A DNA stretch of 64,000 nucleotides from Dyella sp. AtDHG13 (lineage in GTDB: Bacteria > Pseudomonadota > Gammaproteobacteria > Xanthomonadales > Rhodanobacteraceae): NCBI RefSeq assembly GCF_003201105.1, contig NZ_QICJ01000004.1, forward strand, positions 62,001 to 126,000, given 5' to 3'. A program made the position numbers and the translations under genes. Under the pieces are notes generated by a model that was given only the letters and a program-made list of their open reading frames with translations, had not been told where the DNA came from and searched no databases. Positions 49,186 through 58,137 of the stretch are shown piece after piece; position 1 is the stretch's first letter, and every line of letters starts with the position of its first letter.

Positions 49186-49605
49186 CTACTTCACCGGCTC
49201 GGCGAGCGGCTTGCCCTTGTCGATGATCCAGGTGGACAGCGCCACGCCGCCATCGCTGCCGGGCGCCGCGGCCAGGCTGTGCACCGCGCCGCGCGGGTTG
49301 AAGAAGTGATCGCCGGCCTTCAGCACCTGGTCCGGCTTGCCGCGCGTCTTGAGCACCAGGTTGCCCTTGAGCACGTAGCCGGATTCATCGCCATCGTGAA
49401 AATGCCAACCCACCACGCCGCCCGCGGGAATGTCGGCCGTGCCGAGGATGATCTCCGTGCCCGGCACGCCGCTTTGTTCGTGCTGATCCAGGATGGTGCG
49501 CTTGGGCTGGGGCGTGGCGCTGGCGGGCGCATCCTGCGCGCAGAGGGCGCCGCTGATGCACGTGGCGGCCAGCAGGGCGGTGATCACCAGTATGCGGATC
49601 GACAT
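49186..49605 (-). CDS. Secreted single-domain cupin protein
   Basis: A 139-residue exported protein (signal peptide ending CAQ/A near residue 23). One cupin_2 domain with motif 1 GWHFHDGDESGYVLKG (two His and Glu as metal ligands) and motif 2 around GDHFFNPRGAVHSLA with the last His. Likely binds a divalent metal. Function (isomerase, dioxygenase or ligand-binding) cannot be assigned. Divergent from the Gfo/Idh/MocA dehydrogenase gene. Confidence 0.83.
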   Translation of the reverse strand: MSIRILVITALLAATCISGALCAQDAPASATPQPKRTILDQHEQSGVPGTEIILGTADIPAGGVVGWHFHDGDESGYVLKGNLVLKTRGKPDQVLKAGDHFFNPRGAVHSLAAAPGSDGGVALSTWIIDKGKPLAEPVK

Positions 49606-49742
49606 GGCGGCTTCCTCGGTGCGTGCGGAGAGGAGCCGCATGCTGCGCGTGCCGGCGTTACGGCCGCGCGAAACCGCGATGGGGCGAGTCCACGGCGCGC
49701 TTGGCCTATCATGCGGCGTTCCCCTCTTTTCCAGCTGACTCC

Positions 49743-50819
49743 ATGAGCACTTCCACCACTCCGTTGCGCGTCGCACTGATCGGTTACGGTTTCGCCGGCA
49801 AGACCTTCCATGCGCCGTTGATCCGAGGCGTGCCCGGTCTGGCGTTGAGCACAGTCGTTTCCCGTGATGCCGGCAAGGTGTACGCGGACCTTCCCGACGT
49901 GGAGGTGGTGGCCACGCCCGAGGTCGCACTGGCCGATCCGACGCTGGACATGGTGGTGATCGCCTCGCCCAACGACACGCATGCCCCGTTGGCGCGCGCC
50001 GCGCTGCAGGCGGGCAAGCATGTGGTGGTCGACAAGCCGTTCGCGCTCGACGTGACGCAGGCGCGCGAGCTGGCCGCCGTGGCGGAACGGGAAGGACGGG
50101 TGCTTTCGGTATTCCAGAACCGCCGCTGGGATACCGATTTTCTAGGCGTCCGGCAGTTGATCGCGGACGGCCGCCTGGGCGACGTCACGCATTTCGAATC
50201 GCATATCGACCGCTTTCGCCCGCAGGTGCGCGAACGCTGGCGCGAGCAGCCCGGCGCCGGCAGCGGCCTGTGGTACGACCTGGGTCCGCACCTCGTGGAT
50301 CAGGCGCTGTGTTTGTTCGGCCTGCCCGATCGCGTATGGGCCAGCCTGGCCGTGCAGCGCGACGGCGGCTCGGTCACCGACTGGGCGCATGTGGTGCTGG
50401 AGTACGGCCAGCGTCGGGTGCTGTTGCATGCGAGTATGCTGGTGGCAGGCGGCAGTCCGCGCTTCATCGTGCATGGCACGCGGGGCAGCGCGGTGAAGAT
50501 GAAGATCGATCCGCAGGAAGCGCAATTGCTCGCCGGCCTGCGGCCGGGCGATGCAGGCTGGGGCGAGGACTCCGATGCGCTCCTGCTCTATGACGGCAAC
50601 GGCAATGTCGAACAGGTGGCTGCGCCCCGGGGAGACCAGAGCCGCTACTACGCCGCGTTCCGCGATGCCGTGCGCGGGCAGGGCGCCAACCCGGTGACGC
50701 CGAAGCAGGCCATTACCGTCATGGCCGTGATCGAAGCAGCCATGGCATCAGCAGCGAATGGGCAAGCTGTCGAGTTGGCTTTGAGCGAGGAAGAACGCGC
50801 CGCGTGGGCGGCAGCCTGA
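49743..50819 (+). CDS. Gfo/Idh/MocA family oxidoreductase
   Basis: A 358-residue cytoplasmic dehydrogenase. The N-terminal Rossmann fold has VALIGYGFAGKTFHAPLI for NAD(P) binding, VIASPNDTHAPLARAAL and GKHVVVDKPFALDVTQA, whose Lys is catalytic. The C domain has SGLWYDLGPHLVDQAL with the catalytic His. The pattern matches the YdgJ/YhhX-like sugar or polyol dehydrogenases (scyllo-inositol dehydrogenase group). Substrate not known. Monocistronic, convergent with the coiled-coil gene. Confidence 0.9.
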   Translation: MSTSTTPLRVALIGYGFAGKTFHAPLIRGVPGLALSTVVSRDAGKVYADLPDVEVVATPEVALADPTLDMVVIASPNDTHAPLARAALQAGKHVVVDKPFALDVTQARELAAVAEREGRVLSVFQNRRWDTDFLGVRQLIADGRLGDVTHFESHIDRFRPQVRERWREQPGAGSGLWYDLGPHLVDQALCLFGLPDRVWASLAVQRDGGSVTDWAHVVLEYGQRRVLLHASMLVAGGSPRFIVHGTRGSAVKMKIDPQEAQLLAGLRPGDAGWGEDSDALLLYDGNGNVEQVAAPRGDQSRYYAAFRDAVRGQGANPVTPKQAITVMAVIEAAMASAANGQAVELALSEEERAAWAAA

Positions 50820-50872
50820 GCCGGACAAGTCGCGAAGTCCGCGCGAATCGGCATGCGTAGCGCGAGGACGGT

Positions 50873-51484
50873 TCAGCGCGATTTGACAGGAACGTATTGC
50901 TTCTGATCGCCTACGCGCTCGCCCTCGGCATCCACGTTGGCGCATAGCCCATCGCCGCATTGGATCAGATCGGACTGGCTGATCCGGCGGCCAAGTTCCG
51001 CCTCGACGCGATAGCGTTGCGCTTCCTTCCCGCTGGTCCAGGCCCATAAGCCGGCGCCACCGGCAAGCAGCACCGCGCCCACCGCCATGAGGGCCAGCGA
51101 CTTCCACACCATCGTCGTCTGCGCCCGATTCAACTGCCGGCTTTGCTCGCGGGCCGCGTCCGCCGCCGACGCCAACTGCTTCGCCGTGGTTTCGGCCTGC
51201 TGATGGATCTGGCCCATGGCCCGCGCGGCGTTGTCCGCAAGCACGCGCCTCGCGCTGTCGCTGATGACCTGCAGGGCTTCGTGGCCCAGGCGCTGTCCGC
51301 CGGCTTCCAACTGCCCGCTCGCTTGCCGCAGCGCGGCGGTGGCTTGCGCCAATTGACCGCGCAGCTGCGCGTTCTCCTGCTTCTGCGATTCGATCAACAG
51401 GGTCGACTGCTCCAGCAGTCGCCGCTGCATCTGCGTGGTTTCCATCAACAAGGCCTGCGTGCGCGCCATCTCCTGAGTATCCAT
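50873..51484 (-). CDS. Coiled-coil membrane protein of unknown function
   Basis: A 203-residue protein. Residues 1-110 are Gln/Ala-rich coiled coil (MQRRLLEQSTLLIESQKQENAQLRGQLAQATAALRQASGQLEAGGQ). Residues of about 122-143 form one membrane helix (SLALMAVGAVLLAGGAGLWAW). A short C domain follows with a cysteine pair (IQCGDGLCANVDAEGE). The start at 51484 sits 6 bases after AAGGAAGG; the ATG six bases earlier abuts the ribosome binding site. The layout resembles plasmid mobilisation/relaxation accessory proteins, but no mobility genes are nearby. Convergent with the dehydrogenase gene. Confidence 0.6.
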   Translation of the reverse strand: MDTQEMARTQALLMETTQMQRRLLEQSTLLIESQKQENAQLRGQLAQATAALRQASGQLEAGGQRLGHEALQVISDSARRVLADNAARAMGQIHQQAETTAKQLASAADAAREQSRQLNRAQTTMVWKSLALMAVGAVLLAGGAGLWAWTSGKEAQRYRVEAELGRRISQSDLIQCGDGLCANVDAEGERVGDQKQYVPVKSR

Positions 51485-51822
51485 CGCCATCCTTCCTTTT
51501 CTGACCAACACAAGCGCATGGAGAGCCCTTGCTCCCGTTGTTGCGCTTCCTAAAGATCACGCCTCTGCTCAGGGCCATCGCGCTCGTTGGAACGTTGAGC
51601 TGGACGCTATCACGGTGGATGCACGGCGTCCGACGAAATGGGGCGACATTTGGCGCGACGTCTTGTGGGAAATCGCCGCTTGAAATGGTTTGTGCGTCAC
51701 ACAGCGCACGGCACGCGTGTCGAGCCAGCGGATGAAGGCACTTTCACGCCAAGTTGATCTGTTGCGTCGAGAGCCTGAGCGGATGACTCGGAGGCTGTTG
51801 CCAGCTTGAGAAATGCGGCCAC
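51485..51822. other. Intergenic stretch, no supported gene
   Basis: About 340 bp between the coiled-coil gene and the small RNA candidate. Short frames exist on both strands (for example 51529-51735) but none has a ribosome binding site or protein-like composition. Confidence 0.4.
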
Positions 51823-51909
51823 AAAAAAAGGCCCCCTTTCGGGGGCCTCATGGATCGGCTCTAGGGGGGCGACCGATCCGGGGTGTCGGTGCTCGTGGGA
51901 ACGACCGAC
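51823..51909 (-). ncRNA. Candidate small RNA with three stem-loops and an intrinsic terminator
   Basis: Read on the minus strand: stem 1 GTCGGT-CGT-TCCC-ACG-AGC-ACCGAC (51909 to 51885); stem 2 GGATCGG...CCGATCC (51879 to 51852) with a 14-nt C-rich loop (TCGCCCCCCTAGAG); stem 3 AGGCCCCC-GAAA-GGGGGCCT (51848 to 51829) followed by T7 (to 51823). The structure is a textbook bacterial sRNA of about 87 nt. A weak promoter (TTCTAT at 51919-51914, TTCAAG about 17 bp further up) would start transcription at stem 1. It lies in a gap between genes, 104 bp past the end of the aldo/keto reductase gene. Alternatively it is the 3' end of that mRNA. Confidence 0.65.
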
Positions 51910-52012
51910 GTGCATAGAATGCCTCAGGGGCAAGGCCTTGAATGTAAGCGAAATACTACAAGCCAAGTAGGCGCGTAGATGATCGCGTGTCAGGTGGCCC
52001 GTGGTGCCCGTG

Positions 52013-53008
<996 letters not shown>

Positions 53009-53085
53009 GGGGATGTCCTTGTGCAGGAGGGGAGGGAAGCGGTGGTGCATTCTTGGCCATGACGGCCAGCCGATAAATGCTCAAT

Positions 53086-53123
53086 AATCGCCATATCTGT
53101 TGTGGAAATCGCCAACAATCGCC
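53086..53123. promoter_or_regulatory. LysR-type operator candidate
   Basis: The gap between the aldo/keto reductase and LysR genes contains TTGT (53100-53103), eleven bases, ACAA (53115-53118), which fits the T-N11-A dyad of LysR proteins. AATCGCC occurs three times in direct orientation at 53086, 53107 and 53117, spaced 21 and 10 bp apart. Confidence 0.5.
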
Positions 53124-53133
53124 GGGGCCGTCC

Positions 53134-54033
53134 ATGGATCGTCTGCAAGCCATGCGGGTGTTCACGCGCATCGTCGAGCTCGGCAGCTTCACGCGTGCCG
53201 CGGACGACCTGAGCCTGCCGCGCGCCACGCTCACCCACACCATCAAGCGGCTGGAAGAGCGCGTGGGCGCGCACCTGCTCCAGCGCACCACGCGCCGCGT
53301 GCGCCCGACGCGCGACGGCGAGGTCTATTACAACCATTGCGTGCGCCTGCTGGCGGACCTGGACGCGGTGGAAGCGGATTTCCGCGAGGCGGCCGTGGTG
53401 CCCAAGGGACGTCTGCGCGTGGACCTGGCCTCGTCGCTGGCGCGCATGGTGTTGATTCCGGCGCTGCCGGCCTTTCTGCAACGCTATCCGCAGATCGAGC
53501 TGGACCTTGGCACCAGCGACCGCTTCATCGACCTGGTGCAGGAAGGCGTGGACTGTGTGCTGCGTGCCGGCGATCTGCCCGACTCCACCATGGTGGGGCG
53601 GCGCGTGGCGAACCTGTCGCAGGCCACGGTGGCCAGTGCCGCCTACGTGAAACGCCGTGGGCTGCCGCAGACGCTGGCCGATTTGCAGAACGGACACGTC
53701 GCGGTGAACTGGTCTTCGCCCACGACGCGCCGCACCTCGCCGCTGGAATTCATGGTGGGCAAGCGCATGCGCGAGGTGAGCCTGCCCTCGGCGATCACGG
53801 TGAGCGGCACCGATGCCTATCTGGCCTGTTGCCAGGCGGGGCTGGGCATGGCGCAGTTTCCGCGCTACCGCGTGGAGGATGAACTCAAGCGCGGCAAGCT
53901 GGTGGAAATCCTGCCGGCGATGCCGCCGCCGGCGTTCCCGGTGAGCGTGGTGTACCCGTCGCAGCGGCCGTTGCCGCTGCGACTGCGCGTGTTCATCGAC
54001 TGGGTCGCCGAGGTGATGGGCACGCTGCGCTGA
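53134..54033 (+). CDS. LysR family transcriptional regulator
   Basis: A 299-residue regulator of the standard length: HTH at residues 1-60 (MDRLQAMRVFTRIVELGSFTRAADDLSLPRATLTHTIKRLEERVGAHLLQRTTRRV) and a periplasmic-binding-protein-like effector domain from about 90 (GRLRVDLASSLARMVLIPALPAFLQRYPQIELDLG). It belongs to the branch that commonly represses or activates a divergent oxidoreductase. The start at 53134 is set by the canonical MDRLQAM opening. Confidence 0.93.
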   Translation: MDRLQAMRVFTRIVELGSFTRAADDLSLPRATLTHTIKRLEERVGAHLLQRTTRRVRPTRDGEVYYNHCVRLLADLDAVEADFREAAVVPKGRLRVDLASSLARMVLIPALPAFLQRYPQIELDLGTSDRFIDLVQEGVDCVLRAGDLPDSTMVGRRVANLSQATVASAAYVKRRGLPQTLADLQNGHVAVNWSSPTTRRTSPLEFMVGKRMREVSLPSAITVSGTDAYLACCQAGLGMAQFPRYRVEDELKRGKLVEILPAMPPPAFPVSVVYPSQRPLPLRLRVFIDWVAEVMGTLR

Positions 54034-54041
54034 GCGTCAGT

Positions 54042-56084
54042 TCATTCTTCCCACGCGGGCCGCTTGCTGATGCCGCCTTCGGTGCGCAGCGCGTTGGCGT
54101 CCATCAGCTTGCCGTCCATCATCACCACGTCGGTATGGCGCAGGTCGCCGATGTTGGCCGCCGGGTTGCCGTCGACCAGCACCAGGTCCGCCGCCTTGCC
54201 CACCTTGATGCTGCCGGTGCGCTGATCGGCGCCGACCAGGTGCGCGGTGGCGATGGTGGCGCTGGCGAGCGCTTCTTCGTTGGTGAAGCCGGCCTGCACG
54301 TAGAGCTCCAGTTCGCGCACCAGCTCCATGCCGGTGCCGTCGGTGCCGGCCACGATGGGTACGCCGGCCTTGTGCATGGCCGCCACCAGCGCCTGCAGCT
54401 TGGCGAAGCTGGCGCGATAGTCGGCGCGCGTCAGGTCCTTGGGCACGGTGAAGCCGCCCTGGCGAAAGCCGCGTTCCACGGCGGGCGGCAAGGTGCCGAC
54501 AAAGGGCGCATAGGCTGGCGACAGGTCGCCGTTCTCCGGCACGTACAGGCTTTCCGCGATGACCAGTGTGGGGTCGGAGGTGATGTGCCGCTGCGCCATG
54601 GTGGCGATCAGCGATTTCATCGGCTCCTTGTCCAGATCCACGTTGCGCGCGTAGCGGCCCGGGCCTTCGAAGCGGCCCATGCCGTTGGACGCCTTCACCA
54701 CGTCGTCGGGCATGGCCTGCATCATCACGAAGTAGATGTGCGTGATCTCGTCGTAGCCATCGTCGATGGCTTCCTGCGGACGCATGCCGGCAGGCAGGTG
54801 GCCGTGCACGTGCAGGCCGTCCTTGTGCGCCTCGGCGGCGGTGGCCTTGACCCAGTCGGGGTTGAACGTGCCGTAGATCTTGATGGCGCCGAAGCCATCG
54901 GCCTTCGCCTTGTCGACCAGCTTGACCGCTTCCGCCTGCGAGGTGGCCACGGTGGCGACCTGCGCGGTGTTGGGACCCTTGCCGTCGATCAGCACCGACG
55001 GATACACGTGCGGCGCCAGCAGCTCGCCCCTGGCGCGACGTTGCGCGCGCGACAGCGTCATCGCGTTGTTGTTGCCCGGATCGCGCACGGAGGTAATGCC
55101 CAGCGAGAGCAGCATGGGGCCGGCGGCGTCATCGGGCACGTGCTGGTGCGAATCCCACAGGCCGGGCACGAGCGTCTTGCCGGTGCCATCGATGACCTGT
55201 GCGTTGTTGGGCACCTTCACCGTGGCGGCATCGCCCACCGCCGTGATCACGCCCTTGTCCACGATCACCGTTTGGCCGTCCGCGAAGCGGGAACCGTCGA
55301 GGAAGGCGCGCACATGGGTGAAGGCCACCGGTCCGGCCGGTGTTTTCTGCAGCCGCGGCACGATGGCCTTGGCGTGCTCCGCCAGCGCCTCGGCCTGCGC
55401 TTTCTCCAGCACCGGCAGGGACGACTCGTAGCCTTGCGGCAACCACGCCAACCCATCGACGAAGCCGAAGAAATGATTATTGGCGTCGGCCCACACCGGC
55501 ACCGGCGTGTTGTTGAGGCCGCTGACGGCATACGCGGTGACCTGCTGCTTCGCCGCGCCGTCGCCCACGGTGATGGTGACGAGTTTCTCCGCATGCGCCT
55601 TGCCGCCCGGCAGCAGGGCCAGGGTCTGGCCAGGCGCGGCCAGCAGGCTTTCGAACATGTCGGCGGTGACGGCCATCGGGCCGCCGAACGGCACGTATTC
55701 CGCCGGCGCGGCATAGGGCGCGGAGCCGGCGTCGACGGGGCTCTTCCAACTGGCCTTGCCGTCCTTCATCGCGAAGGTTTCGCCGGCATCGCCATTGGGC
55801 GTATGGCCGCGGATCACCACCGACGCGAGCATGCCGTCGCTGCCGGGCCTGGCGGCGCTGTCCACTTCCGTGGCCATGCCGCGCAGCAACAGGCTGTCGC
55901 GACCCATGTGGGTGCCGTCGGCGGTGGTCCAGCGTGCGGACGTGCCGTGCTTGCCGGCGGTGGAAAGAATGCTGAAGCGCTGGGCGTTGGCTGGCGGCGT
56001 GGCCAGCGACTCGGTGGCGGCGGGGGTGTCGGCCAGGCAGGGCAGGGCCAGGAAAAGAGCGAACACGACGAACGGGGCGCGCAT
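54042..56084 (-). CDS. Large secreted amidohydrolase
   Basis: A 680-residue exported protein (signal peptide ending CLA-DTP). Residues of about 20-270 are an N-terminal extension of beta-rich character without a recognised name. The C-terminal 400 residues are an amidohydrolase: LVPGLWDSHQHVPDD (metal-binding HxH), AIKIYGTFN (bridging Lys), HVHGHLPAG, DEITHIYF and IVAGTDGTG supply the metal ligands. Similar long enzymes are found in Xanthomonadales next to peptidases. Convergent with the LysR gene, 8 bp apart. The substrate cannot be stated. Confidence 0.85.
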   Translation of the reverse strand: MRAPFVVFALFLALPCLADTPAATESLATPPANAQRFSILSTAGKHGTSARWTTADGTHMGRDSLLLRGMATEVDSAARPGSDGMLASVVIRGHTPNGDAGETFAMKDGKASWKSPVDAGSAPYAAPAEYVPFGGPMAVTADMFESLLAAPGQTLALLPGGKAHAEKLVTITVGDGAAKQQVTAYAVSGLNNTPVPVWADANNHFFGFVDGLAWLPQGYESSLPVLEKAQAEALAEHAKAIVPRLQKTPAGPVAFTHVRAFLDGSRFADGQTVIVDKGVITAVGDAATVKVPNNAQVIDGTGKTLVPGLWDSHQHVPDDAAGPMLLSLGITSVRDPGNNNAMTLSRAQRRARGELLAPHVYPSVLIDGKGPNTAQVATVATSQAEAVKLVDKAKADGFGAIKIYGTFNPDWVKATAAEAHKDGLHVHGHLPAGMRPQEAIDDGYDEITHIYFVMMQAMPDDVVKASNGMGRFEGPGRYARNVDLDKEPMKSLIATMAQRHITSDPTLVIAESLYVPENGDLSPAYAPFVGTLPPAVERGFRQGGFTVPKDLTRADYRASFAKLQALVAAMHKAGVPIVAGTDGTGMELVRELELYVQAGFTNEEALASATIATAHLVGADQRTGSIKVGKAADLVLVDGNPAANIGDLRHTDVVMMDGKLMDANALRTEGGISKRPAWEE

Positions 56085-56312
56085 GGGAAAAGCCTCCGAT
56101 GGGTTCGCCGCGCAGTATGGCGGGCCCTATGCGCGCGGACAGCTGCCAAATGGGCTAGGCAAGCTTTCGGCACGCCAACGGCCGGCCGACATGGCTCAAG
56201 TTGGAAACACCGCCGCCGATAACCGTGCCATACGCCGTCCTCGGCGGCGTACTCCCGCCGTGGTCAGATCCTCCGCGGCGCCGTTGTACTGCCCGATGGG
56301 AAGTGTTTTCGC

Positions 56313-56681
56313 ATGACCGCACACAAGCCGCACGTGAAAGGGAATCGCGTGGATTGGAGCGACCCGCGCCTGCAGGCGTTGCTGCGCCGATCGGAGAACT
56401 GGAAATTGGACAACCGCGGCACCTACACGCCCAAGGACGTGCAGGTCCATCTCGGCTGGGGCGCCTCGACGGGCCGCCCGGCCATCCTGGTGTGGGAGCG
56501 CGATCAGGTCATGATGCTGGAAACCCGCTTCGCCATTCCCGTGGGCGAACAGGTGCGCGTGGACGAACCGCAGGGCGAGAAACTGCGCAGCACTTGGGGC
56601 ATCGTGGTGGAAGGCCGCGAAGGCTTCCGTGCGGAAGACCGCGCCAATGGCGTGCACCTGCACTGGCTGCATCTGCGCTGA
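56313..56681 (+). CDS. Hypothetical protein
   Basis: A 122-residue soluble protein, basic at the N terminus and beta-rich in the second half (PAILVWERDQVMMLETRFAIPVGEQVRV, STWGIVVEGREGFRAEDRANGVHLHWLHLR). The end pattern is loosely PilZ-like, but the RxxxR and D/NxSxxG motifs of c-di-GMP binding are absent. No family recognised. The 228-bp gap before it shows no other gene. Confidence 0.55.
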   Translation: MTAHKPHVKGNRVDWSDPRLQALLRRSENWKLDNRGTYTPKDVQVHLGWGASTGRPAILVWERDQVMMLETRFAIPVGEQVRVDEPQGEKLRSTWGIVVEGREGFRAEDRANGVHLHWLHLR

Positions 56682-56856
56682 GCGCTTTGGCGACTGACGT
56701 TGCTCCGAGCGCGGCGCGTGCGTGTCTGTCGTTCACTGCTCGGCTACTGACGGATGCAACGCCGTCCTCTCAAGGGCAGCCACTTGAGCTCCATGCACGC
56801 AAATAGAGCTTGATGTGTTGGCCGATGATGGAGATGCGCGTCGGCTGCTGAGGATC

Positions 56857-57273
56857 TCAGGCGCCCACATGCGGCAACGGCGGCACCGTGGCCGGCGTGC
56901 CGTTGGAATCGAGCGCCACCATCACGAAGCGGCCCGTGGTGCACACGCGGCGATCGCCGGTCAGCGGATCTTCGGCGGTCAGTTCCACTTCCACCGTCAT
57001 CGAGCTGTGGCCCACACCGACGATGCGCGCCACCAGCTCGGCCAGCTGGCCCTTGCGCACCGGCACGCGGAAGTTCACCTCTTCCGAGCGCGCGGTGACC
57101 ACGGTGCGGCGCGCATGGCGCGAAGCGACGATAAAGGCGGCCTTGTCCATCCAGGCCAGCGCCTGCCCACCGAACAGCGTGCCCAGGTGGTTGGTGTGGT
57201 CGGGAAAAACCATTTCGAGCATGCGCGCTTCCGGCAGCGCGGCGGGCATGGGTGCGGTGTTGGCTTGGCTCAT
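56857..57273 (-). CDS. Acyl-CoA thioesterase (hotdog fold, YciA-like)
   Basis: A 138-residue hotdog-fold enzyme. Family text: MVFPDHTNHLGTLFGGQALAWMDKAAFIVASRHARRTVVTARSEEVNFRVPVRKGQLAELVARIVGVGHSSMTVEVEL, with the catalytic Asp in WMDKAA and the CoA-binding segment TLFGGQ. These enzymes hydrolyse acyl-CoA to fatty acid and CoA. The ATG at 57273 is used; the frame reaches upstream only through a TTG. Divergent from mdtJ. Confidence 0.87.
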   Translation of the reverse strand: MSQANTAPMPAALPEARMLEMVFPDHTNHLGTLFGGQALAWMDKAAFIVASRHARRTVVTARSEEVNFRVPVRKGQLAELVARIVGVGHSSMTVEVELTAEDPLTGDRRVCTTGRFVMVALDSNGTPATVPPLPHVGA

Positions 57274-57332
57274 GGCGGGATCGGGGATCGCAGGGGTAGG
57301 ATGGCGGCGCAAGCGGGGACAAGGAGATCCAC

Positions 57333-57686
57333 ATGCGCTACTGGTTGTTCATGGCAGCCGCCATTGTCACCGAAGTCGTCGGCACATTGGCGATGAAATA
57401 CGGCGCGCACCACGGCTCGCAGACCCTCGGCCTCGCCGTGATGTACGTGATGCTGGTGCTCTCCTACACCAGCCTGGCGATGGCGGTGAAACGCATCCCG
57501 CTCGCCGTGGCCTACGGCGCCTGGGAAAGCCTGGGCCTGGTGCTTATCACGCTGTGCAGCGCCTGGCTGTTCGCGGAAGACCTCAAGCCCGTCAAGCTGA
57601 TCGCCATCGTGCTGATCATCGCAGGCATCGTGCTGCTGGAGCGCGGCACCGACGAGGCACCCAGGGAGACCGGCCATGCTTCCTGA
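57333..57686 (+). CDS. mdtJ: Small multidrug resistance protein MdtJ (spermidine export)
   Basis: A 117-residue, four-helix SMR protein with the essential Glu14 (AAAIVTEVVGTLAMKYG). The text LVLSYTSLAMAVKRIPLAVAYGAWESLGLVLITL closely follows E. coli MdtJ. It overlaps mdtI by 11 bases; MdtJ and MdtI form an antiparallel heterodimer exporting spermidine. An AAGGAG ribosome binding site precedes the ATG. Confidence 0.92.
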   Translation: MRYWLFMAAAIVTEVVGTLAMKYGAHHGSQTLGLAVMYVMLVLSYTSLAMAVKRIPLAVAYGAWESLGLVLITLCSAWLFAEDLKPVKLIAIVLIIAGIVLLERGTDEAPRETGHAS

Positions 57687-58008
57687 GTTCCAGCCCATCC
57701 ACCTGCTGTACCTGGCCATCGCCATCGTGCTGGAAATCGCCGCCAACGTGCTGATGAAGCAATCGCACGGGTTTGCGTACAGGCGGCCCGCGATAGCGGC
57801 CATCGCGTGCGCGCTGGCGGCGTTCACGGCGCTGAGTTACGCCATTGCCGGCATCCAGCTGTCGGTGGCCTATGGCGTGTGGGGCGGCGTGGGGCTGATC
57901 GCCACGACGGTGCTGGGGATGACCTTGTTCGGCGAACGGCTGCGCCGGTCGGGCTGGATGGGGCTGGGCCTGATCACGCTGGGCGTGTGCCTGTTGAAGT
58001 TTGCGTGA
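57676..58008 (+). CDS. mdtI: Small multidrug resistance protein MdtI (spermidine export)
   Basis: A 110-residue SMR protein with Glu20 (LAIAIVLEIAANVLMKQSHGF) and the GIQLSVAYGVWGGVGLIAT block typical of MdtI. It starts inside the end of mdtJ, so translation is coupled. It acts only as a pair with MdtJ. The pair confers resistance to excess polyamine and may protect against deoxycholate. Confidence 0.92.
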   Translation: MLPEFQPIHLLYLAIAIVLEIAANVLMKQSHGFAYRRPAIAAIACALAAFTALSYAIAGIQLSVAYGVWGGVGLIATTVLGMTLFGERLRRSGWMGLGLITLGVCLLKFA

Positions 58009-58137
58009 GCGAGGGCACGCCGGATATCCGCCATCCCCAGACCAATGGCATACGTCCCCGCCCATCAGTGACACTACGATGAAAGGTCCGGCCCAAGGCA
58101 AACCCGCCGGTACGCCGTGATTGACTGGGGAGTAGGC

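Noticed and set aside
51529-51735. Short plus-strand frame (68 codons)
   Set aside because: No ribosome binding site and no recognisable features in an otherwise empty gap.
51697-51966. Minus-strand 89-codon frame covering the small RNA candidate
   Set aside because: Its region folds into three stems with an internal terminator, which would stop the message inside the frame.
54135-56222. 695-codon plus-strand frame opposite the large amidohydrolase
   Set aside because: Same GC-shadow composition; no ribosome binding site and overlaps a well-supported gene.
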